Assembly: GCA_002256985.1 (NCBI GenBank)
Contig: NCGO01000008.1
Span: 1-64,000 of the forward strand
Direction of reading: 5' to 3'
Origin: Novosphingobium sp. 28-62-57
Lineage (GTDB): Bacteria > Pseudomonadota > Alphaproteobacteria > Sphingomonadales > Sphingomonadaceae
Length of the DNA stretch: 64,000 bases
Shown: in pieces, positions 16,591 to 26,538 of the stretch
Layout of the letters: every line of letters starts with the position of its first letter
Numbering within the stretch: the first letter of the stretch is position 1
Notes under the pieces: model-generated
Database searches by the model: none
What the model was told of the DNA's origin: nothing
What the model saw: the letters and a program-made list of their open reading frames with translations, nothing else
Translations under genes and position numbers: made by a program

Positions 16591-19500
16591 ATGACGACTT
16601 TCAAGCGGCAGCTTTGCCAGTCGGCCGCGCTTGCCTTTGCGCTTCCGACACTGGCTTTTACCCTTCCCGGCACCGCGCAGGCGCAGAACCGGAAAGTAAG
16701 CATATCCATCATGGCCCAGCCGATGGACCGCGCGCTGGAGCAGCTGGCCCGGCAAAGTGGCACCGACATCCTGTTCACCCGCAATGCCGTGGCTGCCCAT
16801 ACCGCGCCCGCCTTGTCAGGACAGTTTGATGCCGAAACCGCCGCGCGCCGGCTGATCGCTGGCAAGCCGCTCAATCTCGTGCGCGATGGTCGGGGCACGC
16901 TCATCATCAGCCCTCGGTCGGCGGCGGCCGTGGAAGCGCCAGCAAGCGCAGGCCCTGAAGCAAGGGGCGAGGAACCCATTGTCGTCACGGCCAAGTTTTC
17001 CCAAGGTGTGGACCGCTCGCTCGATGTAAAGCGCAATGCGGATTCCATCGCCGATGCGGTTGTGGCGGCAGACATTGGCAAGCTGCCCGCCTTCAACATT
17101 GCCGAGGCGCTGCAGCGCGTGCCGGGCGTGACCATCGTGCGCGAAGCAGGCGAAGGCCAGTTCATCAGCGTTCGCGGCCTGGGGCCAAACTTTCAGGCGG
17201 TGACCTTTGATGGCATGCCGCTTGCCTATAATGAAAACATCCGCAACTCCGGGCAATCGGGCCGCCAGTTCCGCCTTCAGGTCATGCCCGCCGCGCTGAT
17301 CGACACCATCGTGGTGACCAAATCGCCCACGGCCGATCTGGTGGAAGGCGGCATCGGATCGTCGGTCGATATCCGGCTTATCAACCCGCTTGATCGCGCC
17401 TCGTTCATCGCCGCAACCGCTTTTGGCGGCTATGAAGAGCGCACCGATACGGCCAATCCCAATGGCGCGCTGACCGCGGCCTGGCGCAACAGGGACGAGA
17501 CGTTCGGGGTGATTGCCGGGGTCTCCTATTCCAAGCGCGAAGTGCAGTTTGACCGGCTGCGCAATGGCTGGAGCACAGCGACGATTGCCGGGCTGGGCAC
17601 CGTGCGCGTGCCGGGCGATGTTCAGCCCTATCTGGAACTGGAAAACCGTGAACGCATCAGCGGCATCGTTGGCGTGCAATGGCGCCCGTCGCCGGGGTTC
17701 GAGATCGATATCGACGGCCTCTATTCCAAATTCAACAACGAGACCATCGAACGCCGCCTGACCTATTTCATTCCCAGCCGCATCGCGCAGCTCGACTTGT
17801 CGACCGCCGTGGTTGAGGATGGACGCCTTGTGGCAGGCACGATCCGCGGCGCGCGCATGCGCAATTATGCCGAATACATGGATCAGGCGCACGAGAACCT
17901 GCAGCTCAACGCGACGGTGAAGCTGGATCTGGGCGGCTGGCAGGTCGAACCACGCTTTAGCTATGCGCAGGCACGCAGTGATCTCGATACGCCGATCCAG
18001 CGCGTGCAGTATCGCACGGCCAATGGTCAGGGCGGCAATGTCACCTTCGATTTCAGCAACGATGTTGTGGCCGATGGCAAGGTCAACGCGCTCTTCACCG
18101 ATCTTGATCTGACCACGGGGGAGCGGATGATCTTTGAGAGCTTTGCCGTGCGTCCGATCAATTCGAAGGACGTGGACAAGACTTTCGTGCTGAATGTCGG
18201 GCGCGATACTGACTTGGCTCTGGGTGGCCTCACCTTCACCAAGGTCCGCTTTGGTGGCCAGTATTCCGACCGGTACCGCGATTATCAGCGCCGCGATCGC
18301 AACAATGCGGTTTTGCGCCCGGGGGCAACCCGCACCGATGCGTTCCTGCAATTCCCGGTGCGGGCAAATGCCTTTGACCAGTCGATTGGCACAGGGCAGC
18401 CGTGGCGCAATGTCGATTGGAACCTGTTCAACGCCAACTACACGCTGGGCGCAGAATTTGACGGGGTCAGTCCTTCGGCCCGCGATCTGGTTCCTACCGC
18501 AGCAGACCTGCAAAACTCGTACCGCATCGGTGAAGAAGTGCTGGCAGGATATGGCCGGGTCGATTTTGAATCCGCTGTTGGCGCCATTCCGGTCACCGGC
18601 AACCTGGGCTTGCGCTATATCCGCACCCGCACTGCCGTGGATGGCACCACCATCGCTCCGGTGGTAAGCGCAACCGGCACCGTAACCACTACGGTTACGC
18701 CGGTCACCACCAACGCCAGCTATGCCGAGTGGTTGCCCAGCGCCAACGCCACGTTCAAGCTGGCTGACAACGTGCAGTTCCGCCTTGCCGCTGCGCGCAC
18801 GATGACCCGGCCTTCGCTGTCTGAATTGCGCAATTCGATCAACACCAACAGCGTCACCGTCACGCGGGTGTTCAACGAAGGGGCCGCCGCGCTCAATGAT
18901 CCAACGCTGAACCTGAACGGTGCGGCGGGCAATCCGAACCTGCGCCCTTACACGGCGTGGAACTTTGATATCTCGTTTGAGTGGTACTTCGAAAAGTTCG
19001 GCGGTTTCACAGCGGCCGCGTTCCACAAGGATATCAAGGACTACATCGCATCGGACTTTGAAACCCGCACACTGGCCTTTGCCGTCAACGATGGCTCCAC
19101 GCTGCCGGTCGATATTCTGGTGGCAACGCCCATCAACATTGGCGATGCGAAGATTACGGGCCTTGAATTTGGCTATACCAACAAGTTCGCGTTCGGCCTT
19201 GGCGTAACCGCCACGGCAACCTTAGCAACCACCAGCCTTGAACTTGATCGGCCCAGCGTGGGGCGGCAGGCCGCGGCCATGCAAGGCGTTTCGGACACCA
19301 GCTTTTCGATTACGCCATTCTTCGAATCCGGTCCGTTTGAAATCAATGTCAGCTACACATGGCGCAGCACCTATGTGACCGATCAGGGCGCGCTGGTCAC
19401 GTCGTTGCCGACGCCCGATGATGTGGTGAGCTTCTATCAGAAGGGCTATGGCATCGTTGATCTGGGTGCCAGTTTCCAGGTGCGTCCGAACATCGAAACG

Positions 19501-19623
19501 TTCGTGCAGGCGGTGAACGTGCTCAACCAGCGGCAGGTGTCGTTTGCCGGGACCGAGCAGGAATTCACCGAAATCCACACGTTCGGCCGTTCGATCAACT
19601 TTGGGGTGCGCGCCAAGTTCTGA
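16591..19623 (+). CDS. TonB-dependent receptor with N-terminal STN signalling domain
   Basis: A 1010-residue outer-membrane transducer. A signal peptide ends near GTAQAQ. The STN domain (about residues 35-110) interacts with FecR. Then come the TonB box region (EPIVVTAKF), the plug (LPAFNIAEALQRVPGVTI, ISVRGLGPNFQAVTFDG) and a long beta-barrel ending in Phe (FGVRAKF). The plug resembles the TonB-Xanth-Caul receptors used for glycans in Caulobacterales and sphingomonads. The ATG at 16591 has GGGGA upstream; an ATG at 16576 is also in frame. Substrate is unknown; the GH130 gene next door suggests a mannose-containing glycan. Confidence 0.9.
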   Translation: MTTFKRQLCQSAALAFALPTLAFTLPGTAQAQNRKVSISIMAQPMDRALEQLARQSGTDILFTRNAVAAHTAPALSGQFDAETAARRLIAGKPLNLVRDGRGTLIISPRSAAAVEAPASAGPEARGEEPIVVTAKFSQGVDRSLDVKRNADSIADAVVAADIGKLPAFNIAEALQRVPGVTIVREAGEGQFISVRGLGPNFQAVTFDGMPLAYNENIRNSGQSGRQFRLQVMPAALIDTIVVTKSPTADLVEGGIGSSVDIRLINPLDRASFIAATAFGGYEERTDTANPNGALTAAWRNRDETFGVIAGVSYSKREVQFDRLRNGWSTATIAGLGTVRVPGDVQPYLELENRERISGIVGVQWRPSPGFEIDIDGLYSKFNNETIERRLTYFIPSRIAQLDLSTAVVEDGRLVAGTIRGARMRNYAEYMDQAHENLQLNATVKLDLGGWQVEPRFSYAQARSDLDTPIQRVQYRTANGQGGNVTFDFSNDVVADGKVNALFTDLDLTTGERMIFESFAVRPINSKDVDKTFVLNVGRDTDLALGGLTFTKVRFGGQYSDRYRDYQRRDRNNAVLRPGATRTDAFLQFPVRANAFDQSIGTGQPWRNVDWNLFNANYTLGAEFDGVSPSARDLVPTAADLQNSYRIGEEVLAGYGRVDFESAVGAIPVTGNLGLRYIRTRTAVDGTTIAPVVSATGTVTTTVTPVTTNASYAEWLPSANATFKLADNVQFRLAAARTMTRPSLSELRNSINTNSVTVTRVFNEGAAALNDPTLNLNGAAGNPNLRPYTAWNFDISFEWYFEKFGGFTAAAFHKDIKDYIASDFETRTLAFAVNDGSTLPVDILVATPINIGDAKITGLEFGYTNKFAFGLGVTATATLATTSLELDRPSVGRQAAAMQGVSDTSFSITPFFESGPFEINVSYTWRSTYVTDQGALVTSLPTPDDVVSFYQKGYGIVDLGASFQVRPNIETFVQAVNVLNQRQVSFAGTEQEFTEIHTFGRSINFGVRAKF

Positions 19624-19712
19624 TGCGTGCGCCGCAGGCCGGGTGGTTGTGCGTTCAATCCCCGGCCTGTGTTTTCCTATTCACCAGCATACGGTCAGGC
19701 ATAAAGGGCAGG

Positions 19713-20843
19713 TCAGGCAAACGTGCTCTTCGCAATGTGCGTGATGCGGCATGCAAGGTCCGCCTCGCCAGAAGCCACGATGTAATCATCGCCTGCGTCT
19801 GCAATCCCGGTCGTGAACACCACATGGTCAATATACATCTGGTCGGCGAGCGGCGCGGTTAGCGCGGGATTGGGCTCAAGCAGCGGTTCGTGCGCGGTCT
19901 GGATTGTCTGGCTGGGATCATCTGCATCAAGCAGCGACCAATATGTGCGATAAATGCCCACGATCTCCTTGGGCTCCACCCCGTGCCACAAGGTCAGCCA
20001 ACCCTTGTTTGTCAGGATTGGCGGGGTGCCGCCCCCCATCCGCGCGGTGTGGACGGTGGCTGCGTGCGGGCGGATTCCGGGCTTGCGATGCGGTTTCCAG
20101 TGCAGGGCATCGGGGGACATGGCCAGATTGATCGATGGTCCGCCGCGCCACTCGCTCCCCGGCGGATAGGTGAAATATAGGTCACCCAATGGCCGCGTCT
20201 GTGCCCAATAGTGACCATCGATCAGCCCTTCGAAGATCAGCATGTCCTTGTTCTGGTGATCCAGCACGATATCTTCAAACACGAAGTCCAGTCCGTTGGT
20301 CGAACTGTATAGCGTGGTCGAATGGCGCTCCGGGCTGACCGAACAGGTCGTCATCAGCCAGCGGTCTTCGACCCGTAAAACGCGGGCATCCTCAATGCCA
20401 TAGCACTGGAAGCTGGCTTGCGGCGCGATGGCCTTGTCATAATGGACCGCGACAATCTCAAGACCATCGGGTGTCAATTCCACCGGCAGGATCCATGACA
20501 GCGAGGTCAGCGCCATCACTTTCCAGCGCCCGCCGCGGATCAGGAATTTGCGCGGATCGGCAGTGTCGACCAGATCCAGCTGCCAGGCGTCCAGCACATA
20601 GCCGCCATTGTCCCACCGAATGGCATGGATGTGCCCGTCAAAGATCGGCTGGCGCAATGCTTCGGCCACACGCACAAAAAGGCCAAGGTTGCCGTTGGGC
20701 AAGCGGGTAAGGCCGGGGTTGAACGCCCCCAGCACGTACGTTTCCTGCGCGAAATGCCCGGCCAAAGGGGAACGCGACAAATCGATATCGTCCGGCTTCA
20801 GGATCAGGCGATCAATCGCGTAGGTCATCGGATTGGCACTCAT
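19713..20843 (-). CDS. GH130 family glycoside phosphorylase/hydrolase
   Basis: A five-bladed beta-propeller enzyme of 376 residues. GH130 members cleave beta-mannosides, most by phosphorolysis. Visible family features: NPGLTRLPNG near the N-terminus, the catalytic-region motif YGIEDARVL (GIEDPR in most members), GGGTPPILT and LTLWHGVEP for substrate and phosphate contacts. No signal peptide, so it works in the cytoplasm on imported oligosaccharide. It overlaps the upstream SDR gene by ATGA (4 bp) and converges on the STN receptor gene. Whether it is a phosphorylase or hydrolase is not resolved. Confidence 0.85.
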   Translation of the reverse strand: MSANPMTYAIDRLILKPDDIDLSRSPLAGHFAQETYVLGAFNPGLTRLPNGNLGLFVRVAEALRQPIFDGHIHAIRWDNGGYVLDAWQLDLVDTADPRKFLIRGGRWKVMALTSLSWILPVELTPDGLEIVAVHYDKAIAPQASFQCYGIEDARVLRVEDRWLMTTCSVSPERHSTTLYSSTNGLDFVFEDIVLDHQNKDMLIFEGLIDGHYWAQTRPLGDLYFTYPPGSEWRGGPSINLAMSPDALHWKPHRKPGIRPHAATVHTARMGGGTPPILTNKGWLTLWHGVEPKEIVGIYRTYWSLLDADDPSQTIQTAHEPLLEPNPALTAPLADQMYIDHVVFTTGIADAGDDYIVASGEADLACRITHIAKSTFA

Positions 20844-21595
20844 GGATGGCTCAGCCGGGTTTCCACGCGCATATGCGAAACAGCGGTGCGGCGCGGCTGG
20901 GTCAGCATGAAATGGGTGGCGACTGCGATATCCTCGGCGCGCAGCATCTGCGCGTCATGGATCAACGCCCGCTGCTTTTCGGGCGGGAATTCAGGATACT
21001 GAAAATCGGCCCCGGTAAAGCCCGGTTCGATCAGGCCGATCTTGATGTCCTTTTCTCCCATCTCCTGGCGAAGCGAATGGGCAAAACCCTGAATGCCTGC
21101 CTTTGCGGCAACATAGACAGACGATCCCCCCCGCTGCGACACAGCCGACATCGATCCGATCAGAACCACGTCACTGCCTGCCTCCATCCGGTCCAAGGCG
21201 GCTTTCGTCGTTGTCAGGTAGGCGGTAAAATCGACGGCAATCTGATAGCGCAGATCATCCATTGGCGCTTCGGCCAAGGCATCTGCCGGAACCGCAGCGT
21301 TGATGATCGCGCTGTCCAGCCCGCCAAGATAGGCATCAGATGCCTTGAACAGACGATCGATCGCATCGTCCTGTGCCAGGTCCACAGCGATGCCATCGCC
21401 CTCGCCAACTTCACGAATGCGGGTCAGCGCATCGCCCAGATGGGCACGATCACGTCCACATATGAAGACCCGGGCGCCCTGTTCCGCAAGCAGGACGGCA
21501 ATGGCGCGACCGATACCGGTCGTGCCGCCAGTTACCAGCACGCGGCGACCGGAAAGCCCGGGCTGTGCGGTGTGAGCATCGTTGCGTTCGGTCAT
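20840..21595 (-). CDS. SDR family oxidoreductase
   Basis: A classical short-chain dehydrogenase/reductase of 251 residues: cofactor motif TGGTTGIG, NAA at the expected strand, catalytic Ser in IGSMSAVS and YVAAK as the Tyr-Lys pair. It is probably NAD(P)H-linked and acts on a sugar or hydroxyl group, judging by the GH130 gene it is coupled to. The ATG at 21595 has GGAG eight bases upstream; the longer frame to 21634 lacks such a site. Upstream on the same strand lies the frameshifted large gene. Confidence 0.88.
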   Translation of the reverse strand: MTERNDAHTAQPGLSGRRVLVTGGTTGIGRAIAVLLAEQGARVFICGRDRAHLGDALTRIREVGEGDGIAVDLAQDDAIDRLFKASDAYLGGLDSAIINAAVPADALAEAPMDDLRYQIAVDFTAYLTTTKAALDRMEAGSDVVLIGSMSAVSQRGGSSVYVAAKAGIQGFAHSLRQEMGEKDIKIGLIEPGFTGADFQYPEFPPEKQRALIHDAQMLRAEDIAVATHFMLTQPRRTAVSHMRVETRLSHP

Positions 21596-21656
21596 CTCGT
21601 CAGCTCCAGCAATGGTGTTTGTTATTGAAACCACTGCGGAAAAAAGCTGTTCCGGA

Positions 21657-23872
21657 TCACCAGCTTAACGTGACCCGCCCATGGGCCGGTACATCGCAAA
21701 CTACGTGCCTGCTGTCGGTTTTATGCGGTTCGATCTGGTCCCCGCTTGCGGTCATGACCGAAATCCGGGGCAGGTGTCTGCTGCCTTCGGGCATAAGGCA
21801 GACCCTCGCCTTGCGGCCTTCGCCACCGCCAAGCTGAAAACTGAGCGTGCGGCTCGATGGCCGGTCCACAGCCATCAGGAAATGATCGCAAAACAGCAGG
21901 AACGGGGCGCCATCAAAGCGATGAAATGCACGGCTGGCGAACACAAAGGCCGCGCCGCAGCCATAGATTTCCTGACCGACCTGGCCTGCGCGCTGCCCAT
22001 CAATGTAAAGGTCCTCAACCGGGAACGACAATCCGGCGTCCACGTGGCCGTTGTTCTCCCGCTGATCTGGTGCAACTGCTTCAGACGGCGCGCATCGGGA
22101 TAATAGTACCAGGCGCGATCCAGCGCATAGCGGCAGTACTCGCTCACCAGCATGCGCGCGCCCGCATCGAAATCGGGACCGCCATCCATGAGCAACTGTT
22201 CAAACGCGGCGAAGCTGTCAAAGCATTCGTACAGCGCCATGTAGGGTGCATCATGCAGGGCCGTGACGCCGAGGAAATTGGTATATTGCCGCGCATGCCC
22301 GATTTGCGATTCCCAGATCGCGGTGTTGTGGAAGAAGCTTGCCAGATAGACCGATGCTTGGGCGAGAAATGCCGGATCGTTATCGATCCGCCAGAGCCGC
22401 ATGCAAGCCGCTGCCCCCCAGGCTGTCAGGTTGGCCTGATAATTGAGCTCGAAGCGCATGCCCTGAGCCGCTCTGATTGCGCTGCGGGCCTCTTCAAGAA
22501 AGCGCTTTTCGTCGGTTAGCGCGAAGGCAAGAAGCATCGCATGAGCGAACATGCCGCCGACATCGGTCTGGCCAAGGCCAGTGTCGTCACGCGCCTCGGT
22601 AATCACGGAGAAGTCGGTAACGTCGTATTGAATGGGCCATTTGTATTCGAAATGGTGTGCGGCACGGATCGCAAAATCGATCGATTGGCGAAACAGCCGG
22701 TCGGCGCGCTTGTCTCCGGCCAGGGCACGCAGGCCAAGATTTTTGAGCGGATGGTACAGGTACCAACTGTCGACGGCGTTCTTGTTCTTGTCTTTGCCGA
22801 CGTTCGGCAAATAGCGGCGCAGTGTCTTGAGTTTGGGATCGTAGAATTTGCGCAAGCCCTGTTCGAGTTCGGCTTGCAATGGCACTGGCGCGTCACGCCA
22901 TGCTGCGTACTCCGCCAGCGCGCCAATAACGCACATTTGCACCATCGAATCAGGATATTCAGCCGCCGTATAGGGATGGAGATAGCGATAGCCGTAATGG
23001 CGGATGCTGGCCTCGGGCGCGTGTTCAAGATCATGCAATGAGCGCTCGGCGCGGTCGATCCAATCGTGGAACGTCGCGTCCGGCACTTCAAGGTGGCGAT
23101 AGATGGCGCAAAGCAATGTCAGGTAGCGCCCGGCCATCTGCGCTTCATCCTGCTCCTCATCGTCGTGAAAGGCGATCAAGGCGTCGTAGATCGTGATCCT
23201 TTTGCCTGCGGGCAGCGGCCGGTGTGAAGAACACGGGGGCATGTAACCCAGTTCCGGCCATTGGCCACCAACCGCGCCATCGGGCGTTGAACCGGTGTGG
23301 CAGAACCAGTCATTGAGTGCGATAAAGTTCTGGAAGTACAACAGACTGCCAAATGCGGGCTGAGTCATGCGGGCATAACACACCCCGCTGTTCAGCCCCC
23401 GCTGAGCCGCCTCGACCCGGCCCTGCGCGCCAAGAGGATCATCCTTTGCGTCAAGCGGATAAAGATCGCGGGAGAGGTGTGGCAGCAGCAGCGAATGCGC
23501 TGGCGTCAGCTCGGTAGTTGCCCGCAAAACGGGAACTTCGTCACCGTATAGTCGCAGCACGATGAACAGCGTGCCGATGACGCCGTTAACTTCGATACGC
23601 GCGGCCTCGCCTTGCCTTTCCGGTGCCATCTGCGCCGCGGTGATGCCCCCGGGGCATTGTGCGATCCGCATGGCCACACCGCCGCATTTCTCCCTGCGGA
23701 TTATGGCCCAAATGGAATCAAGATCCTGAAGAATCTCTATTTTCAGGGCATGCAATGACACATCGGCAAGCCGCACCATCGCGCCACTCTGCAGCGCGGT
23801 GCGCAGGGCCAATAGCTGCGGGGTCGTGGAAATTTGCGCCTTGCGCGAGGCTGCAACCGAACGCTCTGTCAT
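21657..23872 (-). pseudogene. Frameshifted large protein, probably glycan-active, unknown family
   Basis: The main frame starts at 23872 and codes for about 604 residues of helical sequence rich in aromatic residues (SWYLYHPLKNLGLRAL, FEYKWPIQYDV, RAWYYYPDA), reminiscent of (alpha/alpha)6-barrel carbohydrate enzymes, though no family is recognised. Near 22058-22060 the frame fails. One added G in the GGG run would rejoin it to a second frame ending at 21657 that carries a sensible beta-rich C-terminus (FLLFCDHFLMAVDRPSSRT). The restored protein would have about 737 residues. No signal peptide. It precedes the SDR-GH130 pair on the same strand. True mutation and sequencing error cannot be separated here. 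Confidence 0.72.
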
Positions 23873-24092
23873 GGCCCAAAACCTTTGAGGAGAATTCGGC
23901 TACCGGTTGGACTGCGCCATTGCCTGGTTGTGCCGAATTGCCACTTTAGCATTGATCCAGAACGTTTTTCACCACTCCCTGTTCCTCGGCTGAGCGCACC
24001 TGTGCGTCATCGCCGCGTGTTTCGGAGCCAAGGTCAGGGCAGGCGCTGCGTCTTTCGTAAAGGGCAGCGCCGCCCTGTTCCATTGGCGTGAG

Positions 24093-26402
24093 TCAGAAGC
24101 CGAACCCGACGCGCACGCCATAGGTCCGTGGCGGACGCAGTGTGCCCACTGGGAAATCGAGGATCGGACGCGTGCCTGCGCGGGCAAGCACTTCTTCATC
24201 GGTGATGTTGTTGATGAAGGCCGTGATGTTCCACCCGCCAGCCGCTTCGATCGTGGCATAGGCATCGGCCATGGCAAAGCCGTCCTGCTTTTCCTCGGGC
24301 CGGTAGTTCGCATTCATGAACCGGCTGCTTTCGATGTTGCCGCGCGCGCCCAGGATCAGGTTCAGGTCGTCGGTCATGGCAAACGTCCGCTCGTAGCCCA
24401 GGTTCAGCGCCCACTTGGGCGAATTGACCGTCGGCTTGCCCGAACAGTCAATGTCATAGAACCGCGCGCCGTTGACGCCGGGGTTAGCCAGACGGCTGCC
24501 CACGGTCGTACAGCCCGTCGTCACCGGTGCCCCGGTGGGCGAGAAGTTCGACGTTTGCAGCGTGTTGTATTTGCCGTTCAGATACTGGACGTTCAGGCTG
24601 AACAGATCGTTGCGGCTGGGGGCAAAGCGCGCTTCGAACTCGGCCCCGAAGATCCGTGATTTGCCTGCGTTAACCGTGGTGGACCCTTGCGCAAAGATGC
24701 CCGCGCCAGTCCGCACGCCACCCACGAAAGTGATCTGCTGGTCCTTGTAGTCCCAGTAAAACGCTTCGAAATTCAGCTGCAGCTTGTTGTCGAAGAAGCG
24801 GTTCTTGGCTCCCACGGTATAGGCCGTCAGCGTTTCGGGTGCGAACGTGTTCGCTGGCGGCTGCGCCACAAAGAACCCGCCCGATTTGAAGCCGGTCGCC
24901 ACATTGGCATAGACCAGCGATGCGGGCCCTGCGTCCCATTCCACCCCGGCTTTCCAGGTGAACTTTTCGAACGTCAGATCGCCAGTAAACGGCGTGCCCA
25001 AGGGCGGCTGGATCGGCCCCGGCAATCCGCCCGCTGCGGTAGACGTGAACTGCGACTTGTCTTCACGGGTATAGCGTCCACCGGCAACCAGCCGGAACGT
25101 GTCGGTCACATCAAACGTCAGCTGGCCAAAAGCGGCATAGCTTTCCGTCTCAAGCCGCGGGTTGAACCGCGTGGTGGAAATATTGCCCTGACGGAAGAAG
25201 TTTTCGGTGATCTGATCTTCGGCAAAGTAGAACAGCCCCAGGACATAGCGCAGCGCCTGATCTTCCTTCGACGAAAGCCGCACTTCCAGCGAGGTCTGCT
25301 CGGCCACATCCACGATGTCGCCTGCAAAGCCGGGCAGATAGGTGCGCACGTTGACATCGGATTTGCGCCATGCCGGGATCACCGTCAGCGTGCCAAAGCC
25401 CATGTCGCCCACCACCGTGGCGCTCACGCCATAGAACTGGTTGTCGGTGAAGCCATCGGTGCCTGCCAGCGCTATACAGCCGCTGTTCACGAAATTGCCC
25501 GGCCCGCCGCAGAACGGCGGCGCAAAGATGCCCGCTGCCAAACCGCGCACCGCAGCCTGCGCGCGCGGATCGGATACACTGACGCGGTCCTCCAGCGCTG
25601 GCACAGAATAGCGCGCTTCGGGCAAAAGCACCGCGCCTGCACCCTTGCCACGCTGGTTGTAATAATCGGCCACCAGCGTCATCGACCACATGTCGAACGG
25701 CTGGATCAGCAGCGATGCACGCACCGCCTCGCCCTTGTCATCGTCATAGCCGTCCGAGATATAGCCGTCGCGATCCACGATCTGGCCTGCCACGCGCAGT
25801 GCCATGATATCGCCGATTGGCACGTTCAGCGCCAATGCGGCTTTCTTGCTGTCATAGTTGCCGTATTCGGCCATGCCTTCTGCGCCAAAAGCACCCAGCT
25901 TGGGCTTCTTGGGGATGACGTTGATCGCGCCGCCCGTGGCGTTTCGGCCATAGAGCGTGCCCTGCGGTCCCTTGACCACTTCGACGCGCTCCAGATCATA
26001 GAACACCCCGGCCGGTGCCGTCGGGCGGCCCACATAGACGCCGTTGAAGTTGAACGCGATGGCGTTTTCGGCAAAGGAATTCTGCGAATTGGTGCCCACC
26101 CCGCGCAGGAAGAAGCTGGTGGTGCCGCCGGTGGGCTGAACCACCAGCGACGGCACCAGCCGCCCAAGGTTGGCGGTTTCGGTGATGCCGGATTTGATCA
26201 GATCAGCCCCGGTTACCGCAGAAACGGCCACGGCGGCCTTCTGCAGGCTCTCCACGCGCCGCTGGGCGGTGACGACGATCTCGGCAAGCCCTTCATTTGC
26301 TTGTGTTTCCGCAGCCTGATCGGCAGCGACGTCCTGTGCAAATGCGGTCCCGGGAACAGCCAGTCCGGCTATAACGGTCGTGGCCAGCAGCAAAGCCTTC
26401 AT
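24093..26402 (-). CDS. TonB-dependent receptor
   Basis: An outer-membrane receptor of about 769 residues without an STN domain. The signal peptide (MKALLLATTVIAGLAVPG) ends at AFAQD; TonB box IVVTAQRR; plug with FLRGVGTN and VEVVKGPQGTLYGRNATGG; barrel ending RVGFGF. The ATG at 26402 has GGGGAG at good spacing. It is divergent from a LysR regulator and a catabolic operon, across a 136-bp AT-rich region, so it probably imports the compound that this operon degrades. The plug and TonB box look like the sphingomonad receptors for small aromatic or other organic compounds more than for sugars; this is inference. Confidence 0.92.
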   Translation of the reverse strand: MKALLLATTVIAGLAVPGTAFAQDVAADQAAETQANEGLAEIVVTAQRRVESLQKAAVAVSAVTGADLIKSGITETANLGRLVPSLVVQPTGGTTSFFLRGVGTNSQNSFAENAIAFNFNGVYVGRPTAPAGVFYDLERVEVVKGPQGTLYGRNATGGAINVIPKKPKLGAFGAEGMAEYGNYDSKKAALALNVPIGDIMALRVAGQIVDRDGYISDGYDDDKGEAVRASLLIQPFDMWSMTLVADYYNQRGKGAGAVLLPEARYSVPALEDRVSVSDPRAQAAVRGLAAGIFAPPFCGGPGNFVNSGCIALAGTDGFTDNQFYGVSATVVGDMGFGTLTVIPAWRKSDVNVRTYLPGFAGDIVDVAEQTSLEVRLSSKEDQALRYVLGLFYFAEDQITENFFRQGNISTTRFNPRLETESYAAFGQLTFDVTDTFRLVAGGRYTREDKSQFTSTAAGGLPGPIQPPLGTPFTGDLTFEKFTWKAGVEWDAGPASLVYANVATGFKSGGFFVAQPPANTFAPETLTAYTVGAKNRFFDNKLQLNFEAFYWDYKDQQITFVGGVRTGAGIFAQGSTTVNAGKSRIFGAEFEARFAPSRNDLFSLNVQYLNGKYNTLQTSNFSPTGAPVTTGCTTVGSRLANPGVNGARFYDIDCSGKPTVNSPKWALNLGYERTFAMTDDLNLILGARGNIESSRFMNANYRPEEKQDGFAMADAYATIEAAGGWNITAFINNITDEEVLARAGTRPILDFPVGTLRPPRTYGVRVGFGF

Positions 26403-26461
26403 TCCTGATCTCCCCATGAAATGCAGCCATCATGCTTTGGCCGCCACTTTTTCTGGGTGCG

Positions 26462-26530
26462 CCTTAGATCAATCGGTTGATATAGGATAAATTTTTTGTT
26501 TTAATGATAATCCAATTATACAATTTATAG
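26462..26530. promoter_or_regulatory. AT-rich divergent promoter region, candidate LysR operator
   Basis: This stretch is far more AT-rich than its surroundings. It contains GGATAA (26485-26490) facing ATAATCC (26507-26513), an imperfect dyad of T-N11-A style as bound by LysR-type regulators. It separates the TonB receptor from the LysR gene, the classic place for autoregulation plus control of the divergent gene. Confidence 0.5.
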
Positions 26531-26538
26531 GTTGCACC

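Noticed and set aside
15486..17165. A 559-codon frame antisense to the sigma/FecR/receptor genes
   Set aside because: Shadow; crosses three real genes.
16816..19026. A 736-codon frame antisense to the STN receptor
   Set aside because: Shadow frame in high-GC DNA; composition is non-protein-like and the sense frame is a clear receptor.
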